Below, piece after piece: positions 34,673-43,444 of a stretch of DNA of 64,000 nucleotides (positions within the stretch are counted from its first letter, which is position 1; each line of letters opens with the position of its first letter). This DNA comes from Amycolatopsis aidingensis (GTDB lineage Bacteria; Actinomycetota; Actinomycetes; Mycobacteriales; Pseudonocardiaceae). A program made the translations under genes and the position numbers. The stretch is from NCBI RefSeq assembly GCF_018885265.1, contig NZ_CP076538.1, positions 6,608,001 to 6,672,000 on the forward strand. The letters are read 5' to 3'. The notes below the pieces were generated by a model, which was not told the DNA's origin, searched no databases, and saw nothing but the letters and a program-made list of their open reading frames with translations.

Positions 34673-35669
34673 TTCGTGCCCCCGGCACGACCTGCACCTT
34701 CAGCCCGCTGCCGCTGCGCATCAGGGACAGCGCGTCGGGAAACCGCTCCAGTGGGAGGGTGTCGGTGAGCAGGCTGGCGGTGTCGATCATGCCCTTGGCG
34801 ACCAGGTCGAGCGCGGCGCCGTAGCTGTGCAGCACCGCCATCGAGCCGACCACGGTGATCTCGTCGTTGTAGATCCGGAACGGCGACAGTGCCACCCTGG
34901 CCTCCTCCGGCGCGACCCCGAACACCAGCAGCCTGCCGCCGCGGCGCAGCGAGTCGAAGGCGGCCTCGATCGCGGGCACGGCGCCGGTGCAGTCGGCCGC
35001 GGCGTCGAACCGCTCCCCGTCCAGTTCCGCGACGTCCCCGGCCACGGCGCGGGCGCCGAGCTCGGCGGCCCTGCCGAGCCGGGCCAGGTTGCGGTCCACC
35101 ACGGTGACGGCCGCGCCCGCGCGCTGCAGCAGCTGCTGCATGATCAGGCCCATGGTTCCGGCGCCGACCACCAGGAACCGTTCCCCAGCCTCGACGCCGA
35201 CCCGGCGCACCCCGTGCACCGCGCAGGAGACCGGCTCGACCAGCGCGCCCTCCTGGAAGCTGAGGTGGTCCGGCAACGGGTAGCAGGTGGACGCGGGGAC
35301 CGCGACGTACTCGGCGAAGGCGCCGTCCACGGTGTCGCCGGTGGCTCCCCAGTTCGCGCACAGGTTGCCGTGCCCAGCCCGGCACGGGTTGCAGTATCCG
35401 CAGAACAGCGAGGGGTCGACGGCCACCCGGTCGCCGACCCGCCAGCCGCCCGGCACGTCCGCGCCGACTTCCACGATCTCCCCGGCGAACTCGTGGCCGG
35501 GCACGATCGGATAGGGCGTCGGGGGGAAGTGACCGTCGGCGATGTGCAGGTCCGTGCCGCAGATCCCGCAGGCCCCCACTCTCAGCACCACCTGGCGGTC
35601 CCCCGGCTTCGGGTCGGGCACGTCACCGACCCTGATCGAACCCGGCTCGTCGATGATCGCGGCCCGCAT
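34665..35669 (-). CDS. Zinc-dependent alcohol/polyol dehydrogenase
   Basis: The 334-aa MDR protein has the catalytic zinc ligands in GACGICGTDLH and PGHEFAG, a structural-zinc Cys cluster (CGYCNPCRAGHGNLC), and the Rossmann motif VVGAGTMGLIM. It resembles sorbitol and threonine dehydrogenases and should oxidise a polyol to a ketose with NAD. It is the first gene of the transporter operon (8-nt overlap with the binding-protein gene). AGAGAGG precedes the ATG at 35669. Confidence 0.92.
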   Translation of the reverse strand: MRAAIIDEPGSIRVGDVPDPKPGDRQVVLRVGACGICGTDLHIADGHFPPTPYPIVPGHEFAGEIVEVGADVPGGWRVGDRVAVDPSLFCGYCNPCRAGHGNLCANWGATGDTVDGAFAEYVAVPASTCYPLPDHLSFQEGALVEPVSCAVHGVRRVGVEAGERFLVVGAGTMGLIMQQLLQRAGAAVTVVDRNLARLGRAAELGARAVAGDVAELDGERFDAAADCTGAVPAIEAAFDSLRRGGRLLVFGVAPEEARVALSPFRIYNDEITVVGSMAVLHSYGAALDLVAKGMIDTASLLTDTLPLERFPDALSLMRSGSGLKVQVVPGARND

Positions 35670-35708
35670 GCCACCACACCTCTCTGTGTTACCCACCTGG
35701 AGCTTGAT

Positions 35709-35722
35709 TGCTCACCTGAGCA
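35709..35722. promoter_or_regulatory. SorC-type operator O1
   Basis: The palindrome TGCTCACCTGAGCA lies 40 bp upstream of the dehydrogenase start. The same half-sites recur at 35808-35821, and a related ATGCTGAGCAT lies at 35743-35753. This is a likely regulator site for the polyol operon. Confidence 0.7.
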
Positions 35723-35742
35723 CGCAAGGTGTGCCCAGTGCC

Positions 35743-35753
35743 ATGCTGAGCAT
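35743..35753. promoter_or_regulatory. Degenerate SorC-type operator O2
   Basis: ATGCTGAGCAT is a short palindrome containing the TGAGCA half-site of the flanking operators. It lies between O1 and O3 in the divergent promoter region. It may be an auxiliary site. Confidence 0.4.
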
Positions 35754-35807
35754 TGAAAATCTACCGGGCTCATTACGTCAACCTTTCCGGGAGTTTTCCT
35801 GCTAAAG

Positions 35808-35821
35808 TGCTCACATGAGCA
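35808..35821. promoter_or_regulatory. SorC-type operator O3 overlapping the regulator start codon
   Basis: TGCTCACATGAGCA is a perfect TGCTCA-N2-TGAGCA palindrome whose second half begins within the ATG (35815) of the regulator gene. O1 and O3 are 99 bp apart centre to centre. The position suggests strong autorepression and perhaps looping. Confidence 0.7.
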
Positions 35822-36783
35822 AGAAGCGAGGTGCCCAAGGGCTGGACCAGAGCGTCCAGGCGGCTTCCATCGCCCGGCGCTTCTACGTGCTGGGCCAGTC
35901 CAAGATCGAGATTGCCGAGGAGTTCGGGATCAGCCGGTTCAAGGTGGCCCGGATTCTCGACATCGCGCGGGAGACCGGACTCGTCCGGGTCGAGTTCGAC
36001 CTGCCGGCTCCCGTTCAGCTCGACCTTTCCGACGAGCTGCGCACGGCGTACCGGCTGGAACGCGCGCTGGTGCTCGAAAGAGCATCCGCCGAGGAGTCCC
36101 GGCCCGCCCTGCGCCGCCGGATCGGGGCGCTCGGCGCGGAACTGCTGAGCGAGATCGTCACCGAGAAGGACGTGATCGGGCTGTCCTGGGCCCGTTCGGT
36201 GAACGTGATGACCGAGGCGATCCGCTCGCTTCCGCCCTGCCCGATCGTGCAGCTGTGCGGGGTGCAGGCGGGGATGGACATGCACGACCGCTCGGTGGAG
36301 ACCGTGCGCAGGCTGGCCGCCGTCTCCGGCGGGGACCCCTATCCGATCTACGGGCCACTGGTGCTGCCCGACCGGCGCACCGCCGACATCCTGCGCGGGC
36401 AGCCGGGCATCGCCGAGACCTTCAGCCGCTTCCGCGACCTGACCAAGGCCGTGGTGAGCATCGGGGCCTGGCAGGCAGGCGAGTCCACTGTGTACGACGC
36501 CCTGCCGGAGGAGCAGCAGGACGCGATCAGCAAGCGCGGGGCCAAGGCCGAGGTCGCGGCGCAGCTGTTCGACGAGCAGGGCAACGCGCTGTCCACCGGG
36601 CTGGCCCACCACGTGCTGGCGATCAGCGCGGAGGAGCTGTTGCGCATCCCCGAGGTGATCGCCTTCGGCTACGCCGCGCCGAAGGCCGAGGCCGTGGCCG
36701 CTGTGCTGCGCTCCGGGATGGTGACCACCCTGATCACCGAAGCGGAGACCGCCGAGCTGCTACTCGAGCTCGCCGCAGGCTGA
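35815..36783 (+). CDS. SorC/DeoR-family sugar-binding transcriptional regulator
   Basis: This 322-aa protein has an N-terminal HTH (ARRFYVLGQSKIEIAEEFGISRFKVARILDIARE, residues 20-53) and a C-terminal sugar-binding domain of the SorC type (VIGLSWARSVNVMTEAI, VVSIGAWQAGESTVYDAL, LSTGLAHHVLAI). It is divergent from the polyol operon and probably controls it in response to a phosphorylated sugar or polyol. No Shine-Dalgarno is seen; operator O3 occupies that position, so the mRNA may be leaderless. Confidence 0.93.
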   Translation: MSKKRGAQGLDQSVQAASIARRFYVLGQSKIEIAEEFGISRFKVARILDIARETGLVRVEFDLPAPVQLDLSDELRTAYRLERALVLERASAEESRPALRRRIGALGAELLSEIVTEKDVIGLSWARSVNVMTEAIRSLPPCPIVQLCGVQAGMDMHDRSVETVRRLAAVSGGDPYPIYGPLVLPDRRTADILRGQPGIAETFSRFRDLTKAVVSIGAWQAGESTVYDALPEEQQDAISKRGAKAEVAAQLFDEQGNALSTGLAHHVLAISAEELLRIPEVIAFGYAAPKAEAVAAVLRSGMVTTLITEAETAELLLELAAG

Positions 36784-36817
36784 GCGCGGGCGTTTGGGTT
36801 CCGCGGACGTCGTGGCG

Positions 36818-36872
36818 GGCAAACTCATGCGCGTGGAGGGCAAACACGTGCGCGTGGGCGGCAAACACGATG
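36818..36872. repeat. 21-bp tandem repeat, about 2.6 copies
   Basis: GGCAAAC recurs at 36818, 36839 and 36860, each copy continuing with a GCGCGTGG-like segment, giving a 21-bp period in the gap between the SorC-type gene and the end of the helicase gene. I recall similar strings in other Pseudonocardiaceae intergenic regions, but cannot verify it here. Confidence 0.7.
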
Positions 36873-36873
36873 G

Positions 36874-39393
36874 TCAGAGTTGGTCCACCCGGGTGATCCG
36901 GAGTACGGCGGCGCCTGCCTCGTCCGAGGCTGGCAGGTCCACCTCGGCGCTGATGCCCCAGTCGTGGTCGCCCTCGGGGTCGTCCAGGATCTGGCGGACC
37001 CGCCAGACCTCGGTTTCCCGCTCGATCAGCAGCAGGGCGGGGCCGCGGGCGTCCGGGCCGGTGCCGATCTCCCCGTGCTCGTCGAAGTAGTCCGCCAGCG
37101 CGTCCTCCCAGGCATCGGCGTCCCAGCCGGAGTCGGCGTCCAGCTCGCCCAGCTGCTCGTAGGCCTCCCTTGCGGCCAGCTCCACCCTGCGGAACATCTG
37201 GTTGCGCACCAGCACCCGGAACGCCCGCTCGTTCGCGGTGACCGGCGGCGGCCCTTCCGGCAGCGCGGCCCGCGCCTCCTCCCTTTCCCCTGGATGCCGC
37301 AGCGCCTCCCACTCGTCCAGCAGGCTGGAGTCCACCTGGCGCACCAGCTCGCCCAGCCACTCGATCAGGTCCTGCAACGGCTCGGTCTTCGCCTCGTCCG
37401 GCACGGTGTGCCGCAGCGCGTCATAGGTGTTGGCCAGGTACCGCAGCACCAGCCCCTCGGAACGGGCCAGCGAGTAGAAGTTGACGTACTCGGTGAAGTT
37501 CATCGCGCGCTCGTACATATCGCGCACCACCGACTTCGGGGACAGCTCGTAGTCCGCCACCCACGGATGCCCCTGCCGGTAGGTCTCGTAGGCGGCGTCC
37601 AGCATCTCCGCCAGCGGCTTCGGGTACGTGACCTCCTCCAGCAGCGCCATCCGTTCCTCGTACTCCATGCCCTGCGCCTTCATCTCGGCGACCGCCTCAC
37701 CGCGGGCCTTGAACTGCTGCTGGGAAAGCACCGGCCTCGGATCATCCACAGTGGATTCCACAACGGACACCACATCCAGCGGGTAGCTCGGGGAATCCGC
37801 GTCCAGCAGTTCGATCGCGGCCAGTGCGAACGGGGACAGTGGCTGGTTCAGCGCGAAGTCGAACTGCAGGTCCACGGTGAGCCGCACGTACCGGCCGTCG
37901 GCGTCCGGCTCGGGCAGCCGCTCCACCACTCCCGCGGCCACCAGTGCCCGGTAGATCGCGATGGCGCGCAGGATGTGCCTGCGCTGGGCAGGCCGCGGCT
38001 CGTGATTGTCCTCCAGCAGGTGCCGCATCGCCTGGAAGGCGTTGCCCGGCCGGGAGATCACGTTCAGCAGCATCGAGTGGCTGACCTGGAAGCTGGAGGC
38101 CAGCGGCTCCGGGTCGGCGGCGATCAGCTTCTCGAACGTGCTCTCGGTCCAGTTGACGAACCCCTCCGGCGCCTTCTTGCGGACGATCTTGCGCTTCTTC
38201 TTCGGGTCGTCCCCCGCCTTCTCCAGCGCCTTGGCGTTCTCCACCACGTGCTCAGGGGCCTGCACCACCACGTAGCCGTCGGTGTCGAAACCCGCGCGGC
38301 CCGCCCTGCCCGCGATCTGGTGGAACTCGCGCGCCTTCAGATGCCGCTGGCGCACCCCGTCGAACTTGGTCAGCGCGGAGAACAGCACCGTGCGGATCGG
38401 CACGTTGATGCCGACCCCGAGGGTGTCCGTGCCACAGATCACCTTCAGCAGGCCGGACTGCGCGAGCTGCTCCACCAGCCGCCGGTATTTCGGCAGCATC
38501 CCGGCGTGGTGCACCCCGATGCCGTGCCGCACCAGCCTGGACAGCGTCTTGCCGAAGCCTGCCGAGAACCGGAAGTCGCCGATCGCCTCGGCGATGGCAT
38601 CCTTCTCCGCCCTGGTCGAGGGGTTGATGCTCATCAGCGCCTGCGCCCGCTCCACCGCCGCGGCCTGCGCGAAGTGCACGATGTAGACCGGGGCCTGGCC
38701 CCCGGACAGCAGCTCCGAGATGGTCTCGTGCATCGGGGTCAGCGCGTACCGGAAGGTCAGCGGCACCGGGCGCTGGGCCGAGGTGACCACCGCGGTGGAC
38801 CGGCCGGTACGCCTGGTCAGGTCCTTCTCGAAGAAGGAGACGTCGCCAAGGGTCGCCGACATCAGCACGAACTGGGCCTTCGGCAGCTCCAGTAGCGGCA
38901 CCTGCCAGGCCCAGCCGCGGTCCGGCTCGGCGTAGAAGTGGAACTCGTCCGCCACCACCTGGCCTACCGGGGCGTCCGCACCGTAGCGCAACGCGATGTT
39001 CGCCAAGATTTCCGCGGTGCAGCAGATGATCGGGGCGTCGGCGTTGACGCTGGAGTCGCCGGTCATCATGCCAACGTTGTCCGCGCCGAAGGTCTCGATC
39101 AGGTCGAAGAACTTCTCCGAGACCAGGGCCTTGATCGGCGCGGTGTAGAAGCTGCGCCTGCCGGCGGCCAGGGCCGCGAAATGGGCACCGACCGCGACTA
39201 AACTCTTGCCCGATCCGGTCGGGGTGGAGAGGATAACGTTAGCCCCCGACACGACCTCGATCAGCGCCTCCTCCTGCGCCGGGTACAGCTCGATGCCACG
39301 CCCGGCGGTCCAGGTGGAGAAGGCGTCGAACAGGGCATCGGGCTCGGGATCGGCGGGCAGCAGTTGACTAAGTGAGGAAGTCGAGTCAGTCAT
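36874..39393 (-). CDS. Ski2-like DEAD/DEAH RNA helicase with DUF3516 domain
   Basis: This 839-aa protein has motif I STPTGSGKSLVAVGAH, Ia TAPIKALVSEKF, II VVADEFHFY, III LMSATLG, and motif VI HQIAGRAGRAGFD, with a long C-terminal DUF3516 region ending in LPASDEAGAAVLRITRVDQL. Ski2-like helicases unwind RNA in processing or decay. The ATG at 39393 lies 145 bp from the divergent acidic-protein gene. The last gene of this strand before the tandem repeat, it has no operon partner. Confidence 0.95.
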   Translation of the reverse strand: MTDSTSSLSQLLPADPEPDALFDAFSTWTAGRGIELYPAQEEALIEVVSGANVILSTPTGSGKSLVAVGAHFAALAAGRRSFYTAPIKALVSEKFFDLIETFGADNVGMMTGDSSVNADAPIICCTAEILANIALRYGADAPVGQVVADEFHFYAEPDRGWAWQVPLLELPKAQFVLMSATLGDVSFFEKDLTRRTGRSTAVVTSAQRPVPLTFRYALTPMHETISELLSGGQAPVYIVHFAQAAAVERAQALMSINPSTRAEKDAIAEAIGDFRFSAGFGKTLSRLVRHGIGVHHAGMLPKYRRLVEQLAQSGLLKVICGTDTLGVGINVPIRTVLFSALTKFDGVRQRHLKAREFHQIAGRAGRAGFDTDGYVVVQAPEHVVENAKALEKAGDDPKKKRKIVRKKAPEGFVNWTESTFEKLIAADPEPLASSFQVSHSMLLNVISRPGNAFQAMRHLLEDNHEPRPAQRRHILRAIAIYRALVAAGVVERLPEPDADGRYVRLTVDLQFDFALNQPLSPFALAAIELLDADSPSYPLDVVSVVESTVDDPRPVLSQQQFKARGEAVAEMKAQGMEYEERMALLEEVTYPKPLAEMLDAAYETYRQGHPWVADYELSPKSVVRDMYERAMNFTEYVNFYSLARSEGLVLRYLANTYDALRHTVPDEAKTEPLQDLIEWLGELVRQVDSSLLDEWEALRHPGEREEARAALPEGPPPVTANERAFRVLVRNQMFRRVELAAREAYEQLGELDADSGWDADAWEDALADYFDEHGEIGTGPDARGPALLLIERETEVWRVRQILDDPEGDHDWGISAEVDLPASDEAGAAVLRITRVDQL

Positions 39394-39538
39394 CGTGTCC
39401 TAGATCGTGCCATCCGCGGCGCGAGACACGAGGGGTGATCGCGGCCGATGAGCGGAACCCGTAGGCTTCGACGCAGACGCGCTCGGGCCGGGGGAACACT
39501 CTCGCACGCGCGCACGGTGCGGTAACCGGAGGGTCGTA

Positions 39539-40801
39539 ATGGCACAGGACATCATCCCGATCGAACTCGGGCTCCCACAGGGTGACCTGGTGACGCTGTG
39601 GGCCCCGCGCTGGCGGGAGGACGGCGAGGAATGGGAGGCGTTCCTCGGCGACGAGGAGGACTTGTACGCCTTCCCGGACGCCGCGCACCTGGCCGCGTTC
39701 GTCCGAACGGCCGAACAGCATGACCTGATCGACCACCCGGCCTGGCAGGTCGTCCCGGCGCTGAACGTGCCCGAGCTGATCCCGGACGACGACCACTCCT
39801 ACGACCTGGTCGGCGTGCCCGAGCTGGTCGCGGAGCAGCCCGACTCGTGGACGATCGGCGAGCTCGCCGAGATCGTCGGCATCGTGCGCTCACTCGCCGA
39901 TGTGTGTGAGCTGGACGAGGTGCACGAGGTACTCGACTCCTGCGAGGGTTTCTCGCTGCTGGAGCAGGGCAGGCTGCCGTTCACCGGCCGCGAGGGCGAG
40001 CGGCTGTGGACCGACCTCTCCGGCGCGGTCTCCGAGAAGTGGGACGTCGTGCTGGACGCGGTCGACCAGCTGGTCACCGTCCCCAGCGTGGACGCCGCCA
40101 AGCTGGAGGAGACCGCCGAGGAGCTGGCCGCGTTCCACGAGGAGTCCGCCGAGTCCGAGGTGGGCATCGAGTCCAGGGACGACGATCTGGACACAGTGGA
40201 CGAGGCCGATGGCGACCAGGACGAGGACGACGAGGACCAGCCCGCGGGCTTCTGGGTCGAGGTCGGTATCGATCCGATTAAGATCGTGACCCCGGAGAAG
40301 GAGTACTACACCCTTCGCTGCTACCTCGACGACGAGCCGATCTTCCTCGGCTCCGGCGGTGAGATCGACGTGTACGGCTCGCCGAAGGCGCTGGCCAGGG
40401 CGCTCGCCGACGGCAAGGAGTTCGCGGACTCCGACCTCGCCGAAGTGTCCACATGGGACGAGGTGCTGACCAAGGCGACCGCGGGCGAGCTGGACCTCGA
40501 GGTCGACCAGGACAACACCTACGTGCTGGCCGGGCTGGACGAGGACATCGCCGAGGGCATCGACGCCATCGACCCCACCCAGCTGGAGCTGGCCGTCGAA
40601 CTGCTCACCGACGCGGCGGACTGGGCAGGCGACGACTCGGTGGCCACCGCGCTGGCGACCTCGGAGAGCCTTGGCTGGCTGGTGTCCTTCGTGCTCAAGC
40701 CGGACCCGACCCGGCTGGCGCCCAGCCCGCCGTTCGACGCCGAGCAGGGCGCCTGGCGCAAGCTGGTGGAGTCGTTCGAGGACCGGCTGCGGGTTCACTG
40801 A
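39539..40801 (+). CDS. Acidic hypothetical protein (actinobacterial 'primosomal protein'-like)
   Basis: The 420-aa protein is highly acidic, with a Asp/Glu tract around residues 215-235 (DTVDEADGDQDEDDEDQP) separating two folded halves. It begins IIPIELGLPQGDLVTLWAPRW and has a later SGGEIDVYGSPKALARALADG block. Actinobacterial homologues are often named primosomal protein, but I know of no experimental basis. The gene is divergent from the helicase, and its 3' end overlaps the convergent MFS gene by 7 nt. Confidence 0.82.
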   Translation: MAQDIIPIELGLPQGDLVTLWAPRWREDGEEWEAFLGDEEDLYAFPDAAHLAAFVRTAEQHDLIDHPAWQVVPALNVPELIPDDDHSYDLVGVPELVAEQPDSWTIGELAEIVGIVRSLADVCELDEVHEVLDSCEGFSLLEQGRLPFTGREGERLWTDLSGAVSEKWDVVLDAVDQLVTVPSVDAAKLEETAEELAAFHEESAESEVGIESRDDDLDTVDEADGDQDEDDEDQPAGFWVEVGIDPIKIVTPEKEYYTLRCYLDDEPIFLGSGGEIDVYGSPKALARALADGKEFADSDLAEVSTWDEVLTKATAGELDLEVDQDNTYVLAGLDEDIAEGIDAIDPTQLELAVELLTDAADWAGDDSVATALATSESLGWLVSFVLKPDPTRLAPSPPFDAEQGAWRKLVESFEDRLRVH

Positions 40802-41991
40802 GCCACCCGCTGCGCCGGGTGCTCCGAGCGGACCGGGACCAGCCGGACGGCGAGCACCGGGAAGACCGCTGCCAGCGCGAAGGCCAGGGCGTAGCGCGAC
40901 TCCCCGATCACCAGCCCGAGCAGGGGCGGGGTGAGCGCGGCGGCCAGGTTCTGCGCGGTGTTCTGCGCGCCCATCGCCCGGCCTGCCCAGGATGCCCCGG
41001 CCAGCTCGGCCGATGCGGTGAAGCCGAGCCCGTTGTCGCTCACCGTGATCACCGCGGCGAGTGCCAGCGCCAGCGGCACCAGCCAGGGCAGGCCGGCGTC
41101 GCCGAGCGCCAGCAGCAGCATCACCGCCGCGCTGGCCACCGCCAGCAGCCGCATCGGGCGCAGCCTGCTGCCCGCCCGGTCCGACCAGTAGCCCGCGACC
41201 AGCCTGCCCACGGCGCCGAGACCCTGCACCACCGCAAGGAACCAGCCCGCGGCCAGTGGGCTCCAGTCCCGCACCGCCACCAGGTACACCGGGGCGAAGG
41301 CGGAGACCGCGAACTGCGGCACCACCAGTAGTGCGCTCGCGCCGTGCAGCCGCCACAGCGTGGCCTCGCGGTACGGCGAGACCGGACGGGCCGCGCCGGC
41401 CCCCGGTTCCGGCCGCGGTGGGTCGGTGACCAGCGCGGCCACCAGCACCGAGACCAGCACCGCGAGCCCGGCGGGCAGCAGCAGCGCTGCCCGGAAGCCC
41501 CATTCCGCGGCCAGTGCGGGCAGGGTGAGCGCGGCCAGTCCCACGCCGAGCGGTTGCGCGGTCTGCCGGACGCCCATCGCCAGCCCGCGTTCGGCCGCGC
41601 CGAACCAGCCGAGCACCACCCGGCCGCTGGCCGCGTTCACCGCGGCGGTGCTCGCACCTGCCAGCAGGAACATCCCGGCCAGCAGACCGACCGGGTGGCT
41701 GCCGGCAGCGGCGAAGGCCAGCAGCAGCCCGGATGCGCCCAGCCCGGCGGCCATCACCACCCGCTCGCCGTAGCGGTCGGTGAGCGCTCCCCAGGCGACC
41801 AGGGTCAGCAGCAGCCCCGCGCTGGGCGCGGCCACCACCGCGCCCACCGTGGCGAGCGAGAGGCCCTCGGCGGCGCGCATGGCCGGGGCCAGGAACGGCA
41901 GGCCGTAGAGGAAGGCGCAACTGGCCGTCTGCGCGGCGAGGCCGAGCCCGAGTACCAGCCAGCGCCGGCCGGCAGGGGCGGCGAGCTGCAC
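40795..41991 (-). CDS. MFS transporter (12-helix)
   Basis: The 398-aa protein has twelve predicted helices. Motif A appears between helices 2 and 3 (WGALTDRYGERVV), with a duplicated loop (GYWSDRAGSRLRP) in the second half, and a RGLAMGVRQTAQPLG segment. The substrate is unknown. The GTG at 41991 follows GGAGGG. A perfect 13-bp inverted repeat just upstream implies a dedicated repressor, not encoded next to it. Confidence 0.92.
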   Translation of the reverse strand: MQLAAPAGRRWLVLGLGLAAQTASCAFLYGLPFLAPAMRAAEGLSLATVGAVVAAPSAGLLLTLVAWGALTDRYGERVVMAAGLGASGLLLAFAAAGSHPVGLLAGMFLLAGASTAAVNAASGRVVLGWFGAAERGLAMGVRQTAQPLGVGLAALTLPALAAEWGFRAALLLPAGLAVLVSVLVAALVTDPPRPEPGAGAARPVSPYREATLWRLHGASALLVVPQFAVSAFAPVYLVAVRDWSPLAAGWFLAVVQGLGAVGRLVAGYWSDRAGSRLRPMRLLAVASAAVMLLLALGDAGLPWLVPLALALAAVITVSDNGLGFTASAELAGASWAGRAMGAQNTAQNLAAALTPPLLGLVIGESRYALAFALAAVFPVLAVRLVPVRSEHPAQRVAQ

Positions 41992-42001
41992 GATGACCCT
42001 C

Positions 42002-42033
42002 CCAGAATATAGGAAGAACGTCCTATATTCTGG
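42002..42033. promoter_or_regulatory. Candidate operator upstream of the MFS transporter
   Basis: CCAGAATATAGGA (42002-42014) is perfectly inverted as TCCTATATTCTGG (42021-42033) around a 6-nt spacer. It is only about 11 bp upstream of the start codon, and is strikingly AT-rich for this genome. A repressor site is the simplest reading. Confidence 0.7.
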
Positions 42034-42092
42034 ATATTACTTTGCATGGCTAACCACCACAAGCAGTGGCGCAATAAATTACCGACAGGAAA

Positions 42093-42106
42093 CCCCCGAA
42101 CGGGGG
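42093..42106 (-). terminator. Short hairpin after adenosine deaminase
   Basis: Complementary CCCCCG / CGGGGG runs around a GAA loop lie about 10 bp downstream of the add stop, and on the minus strand the stem is followed by TTT. A weak intrinsic terminator is plausible. Confidence 0.5.
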
Positions 42107-42116
42107 AGGAATATCG

Positions 42117-43214
42117 TTAGCTCAGTAACTTGGCGTAGCCGGGCTTGATGACGTTGTTGATCAAATCCAGCCGCTGATCGAAATCGAGAAAGGCCGATTT
42201 CATGGCATTGATCGTGAACCACTGAATGTCCGCCCACCCGTAACCGAACGCGTCCACCAGCTCGGCGAACTCCGAGGACAGCGTGCACCCGCTCATCAGG
42301 CGGTTGTCGGTGTTGATGGTGACCCGGAAGCGCAGCCGCGCGAGCAGGCCGATCGGGTGCTCGCCGATCGAGGGGGCGGCCCCGGTCTGCACGTTGGAGG
42401 AGGGGCAGATCTCCAGCGGAATCCGCCGGTCCCGGACGTACCCGGCCAGCCGCCCGAGATGCACCTCGCCCTGCGCGTCGGTCTTGATGTCGTCGACGAT
42501 CCGCACCCCGTGGCCGAGCCGCTCGGCACCACAGTGCTGGATGGCCTCCCAGATCGAGGCAAGGCCGAACGCCTCACCAGCATGGATGGTGAAGTGCGCG
42601 TTGCTGGTGCGCAGGTACTCGAAGGCGTCAAGGTTCCTGGTGGGCGGGAAGCCGGCCTCCGGCCCCGCGATGTCGAACCCGGCCACGCCCACGTCCCGGT
42701 AACGCACGGCGAGCTCGGCGATCTCCTGCGCCCTCGCGTGCTGGCGCATGGCGCACAGCAGGGTCGCCATGTGGATCCGGCGGCCCCGCTGGGCGGCCCG
42801 GCGGGTGCCCTCGGCGAAGCCCTCCTGCACCGCCTCGACCACCGCATCGAGGGACAGCCCCTGCTCGACGAACAACTCCGGGGCGTACCGGACCTCGGCA
42901 TACACCACACCGTCGTCCGCGAGGTCCTCCGCGGCCTCCGCGGCCACCCTGACCAGCGCATCCGCCGTCTGCATCACGCCGCAGGTATGCGCGAAGGTCT
43001 CCAGGTACGATTCCAGCGACCCGGAGTTGGCCGCCGCCTCGAACCACCGGCCCAGCTCGGCGACGTCGGTGGTCGGCAGGCCCCGGTAGCCGGTGGCCTC
43101 GGCCAGCTCGGCCACGGTCTGCGGGCGCAGCCCGCCGTCCAGATGGTCGTGCAGCAGGACCTTGGGGGCGGTACGGATGGACTCCAGGGTGGGGGTGGGG
43201 GCAAGATCCGACAT
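42117..43214 (-). CDS. add: Adenosine deaminase
   Basis: The 365-aa enzyme has the zinc site HDHLDG at residues 22-27, HAGEAFG with the catalytic His-Ala-Gly-Glu, [11 protein letters not shown], and [10 protein letters not shown] with the zinc Asp. It converts adenosine and deoxyadenosine to inosine forms in purine salvage. It is transcribed alone, separately from the pyrimidine salvage operon at 44504-51379, but supports the same nucleoside-scavenging role. Confidence 0.95.
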   Translation of the reverse strand: MSDLAPTPTLESIRTAPKVLLHDHLDGGLRPQTVAELAEATGYRGLPTTDVAELGRWFEAAANSGSLESYLETFAHTCGVMQTADALVRVAAEAAEDLADDGVVYAEVRYAPELFVEQGLSLDAVVEAVQEGFAEGTRRAAQRGRRIHMATLLCAMRQHARAQEIAELAVRYRDVGVAGFDIAGPEAGFPPTRNLDAFEYLRTSNAHFTIHAGEAFGLASIWEAIQHCGAERLGHGVRIVDDIKTDAQGEVHLGRLAGYVRDRRIPLEICPSSNVQTGAAPSIGEHPIGLLARLRFRVTINTDNRLMSGCTLSSEFAELVDAFGYGWADIQWFTINAMKSAFLDFDQRLDLINNVIKPGYAKLLS

Positions 43215-43444
43215 GCCCTCACACTACCGAGCCCCGGATGGACCTGGGGTTTCACCTACAGGGGGTGCCCTGGCCCGAGTCTCATCCTCAACCTAACCCT
43301 CAGCCCGCCGCCGCCCCGCCGGCATTGGGCCATCGGGGTTGCGCACGTCATTCACATATTCGCGGGGCGGATACTCACAGCAATTCGACGGTAGCTAGGC
43401 TTCCGCCCACGTCCCATCTTTCCCCGCCGATGAAGGACTCCGCA

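Noticed and set aside
36818..36872. CRISPR array
   Set aside because: The copies are directly adjacent, with a 21-bp period and no unique spacers. No cas genes are nearby.
39890..41920. 676-codon minus-strand frame across the acidic protein and MFS genes
   Set aside because: Out of frame with the real MFS gene, low-complexity Arg/Gly translation, no start signal.
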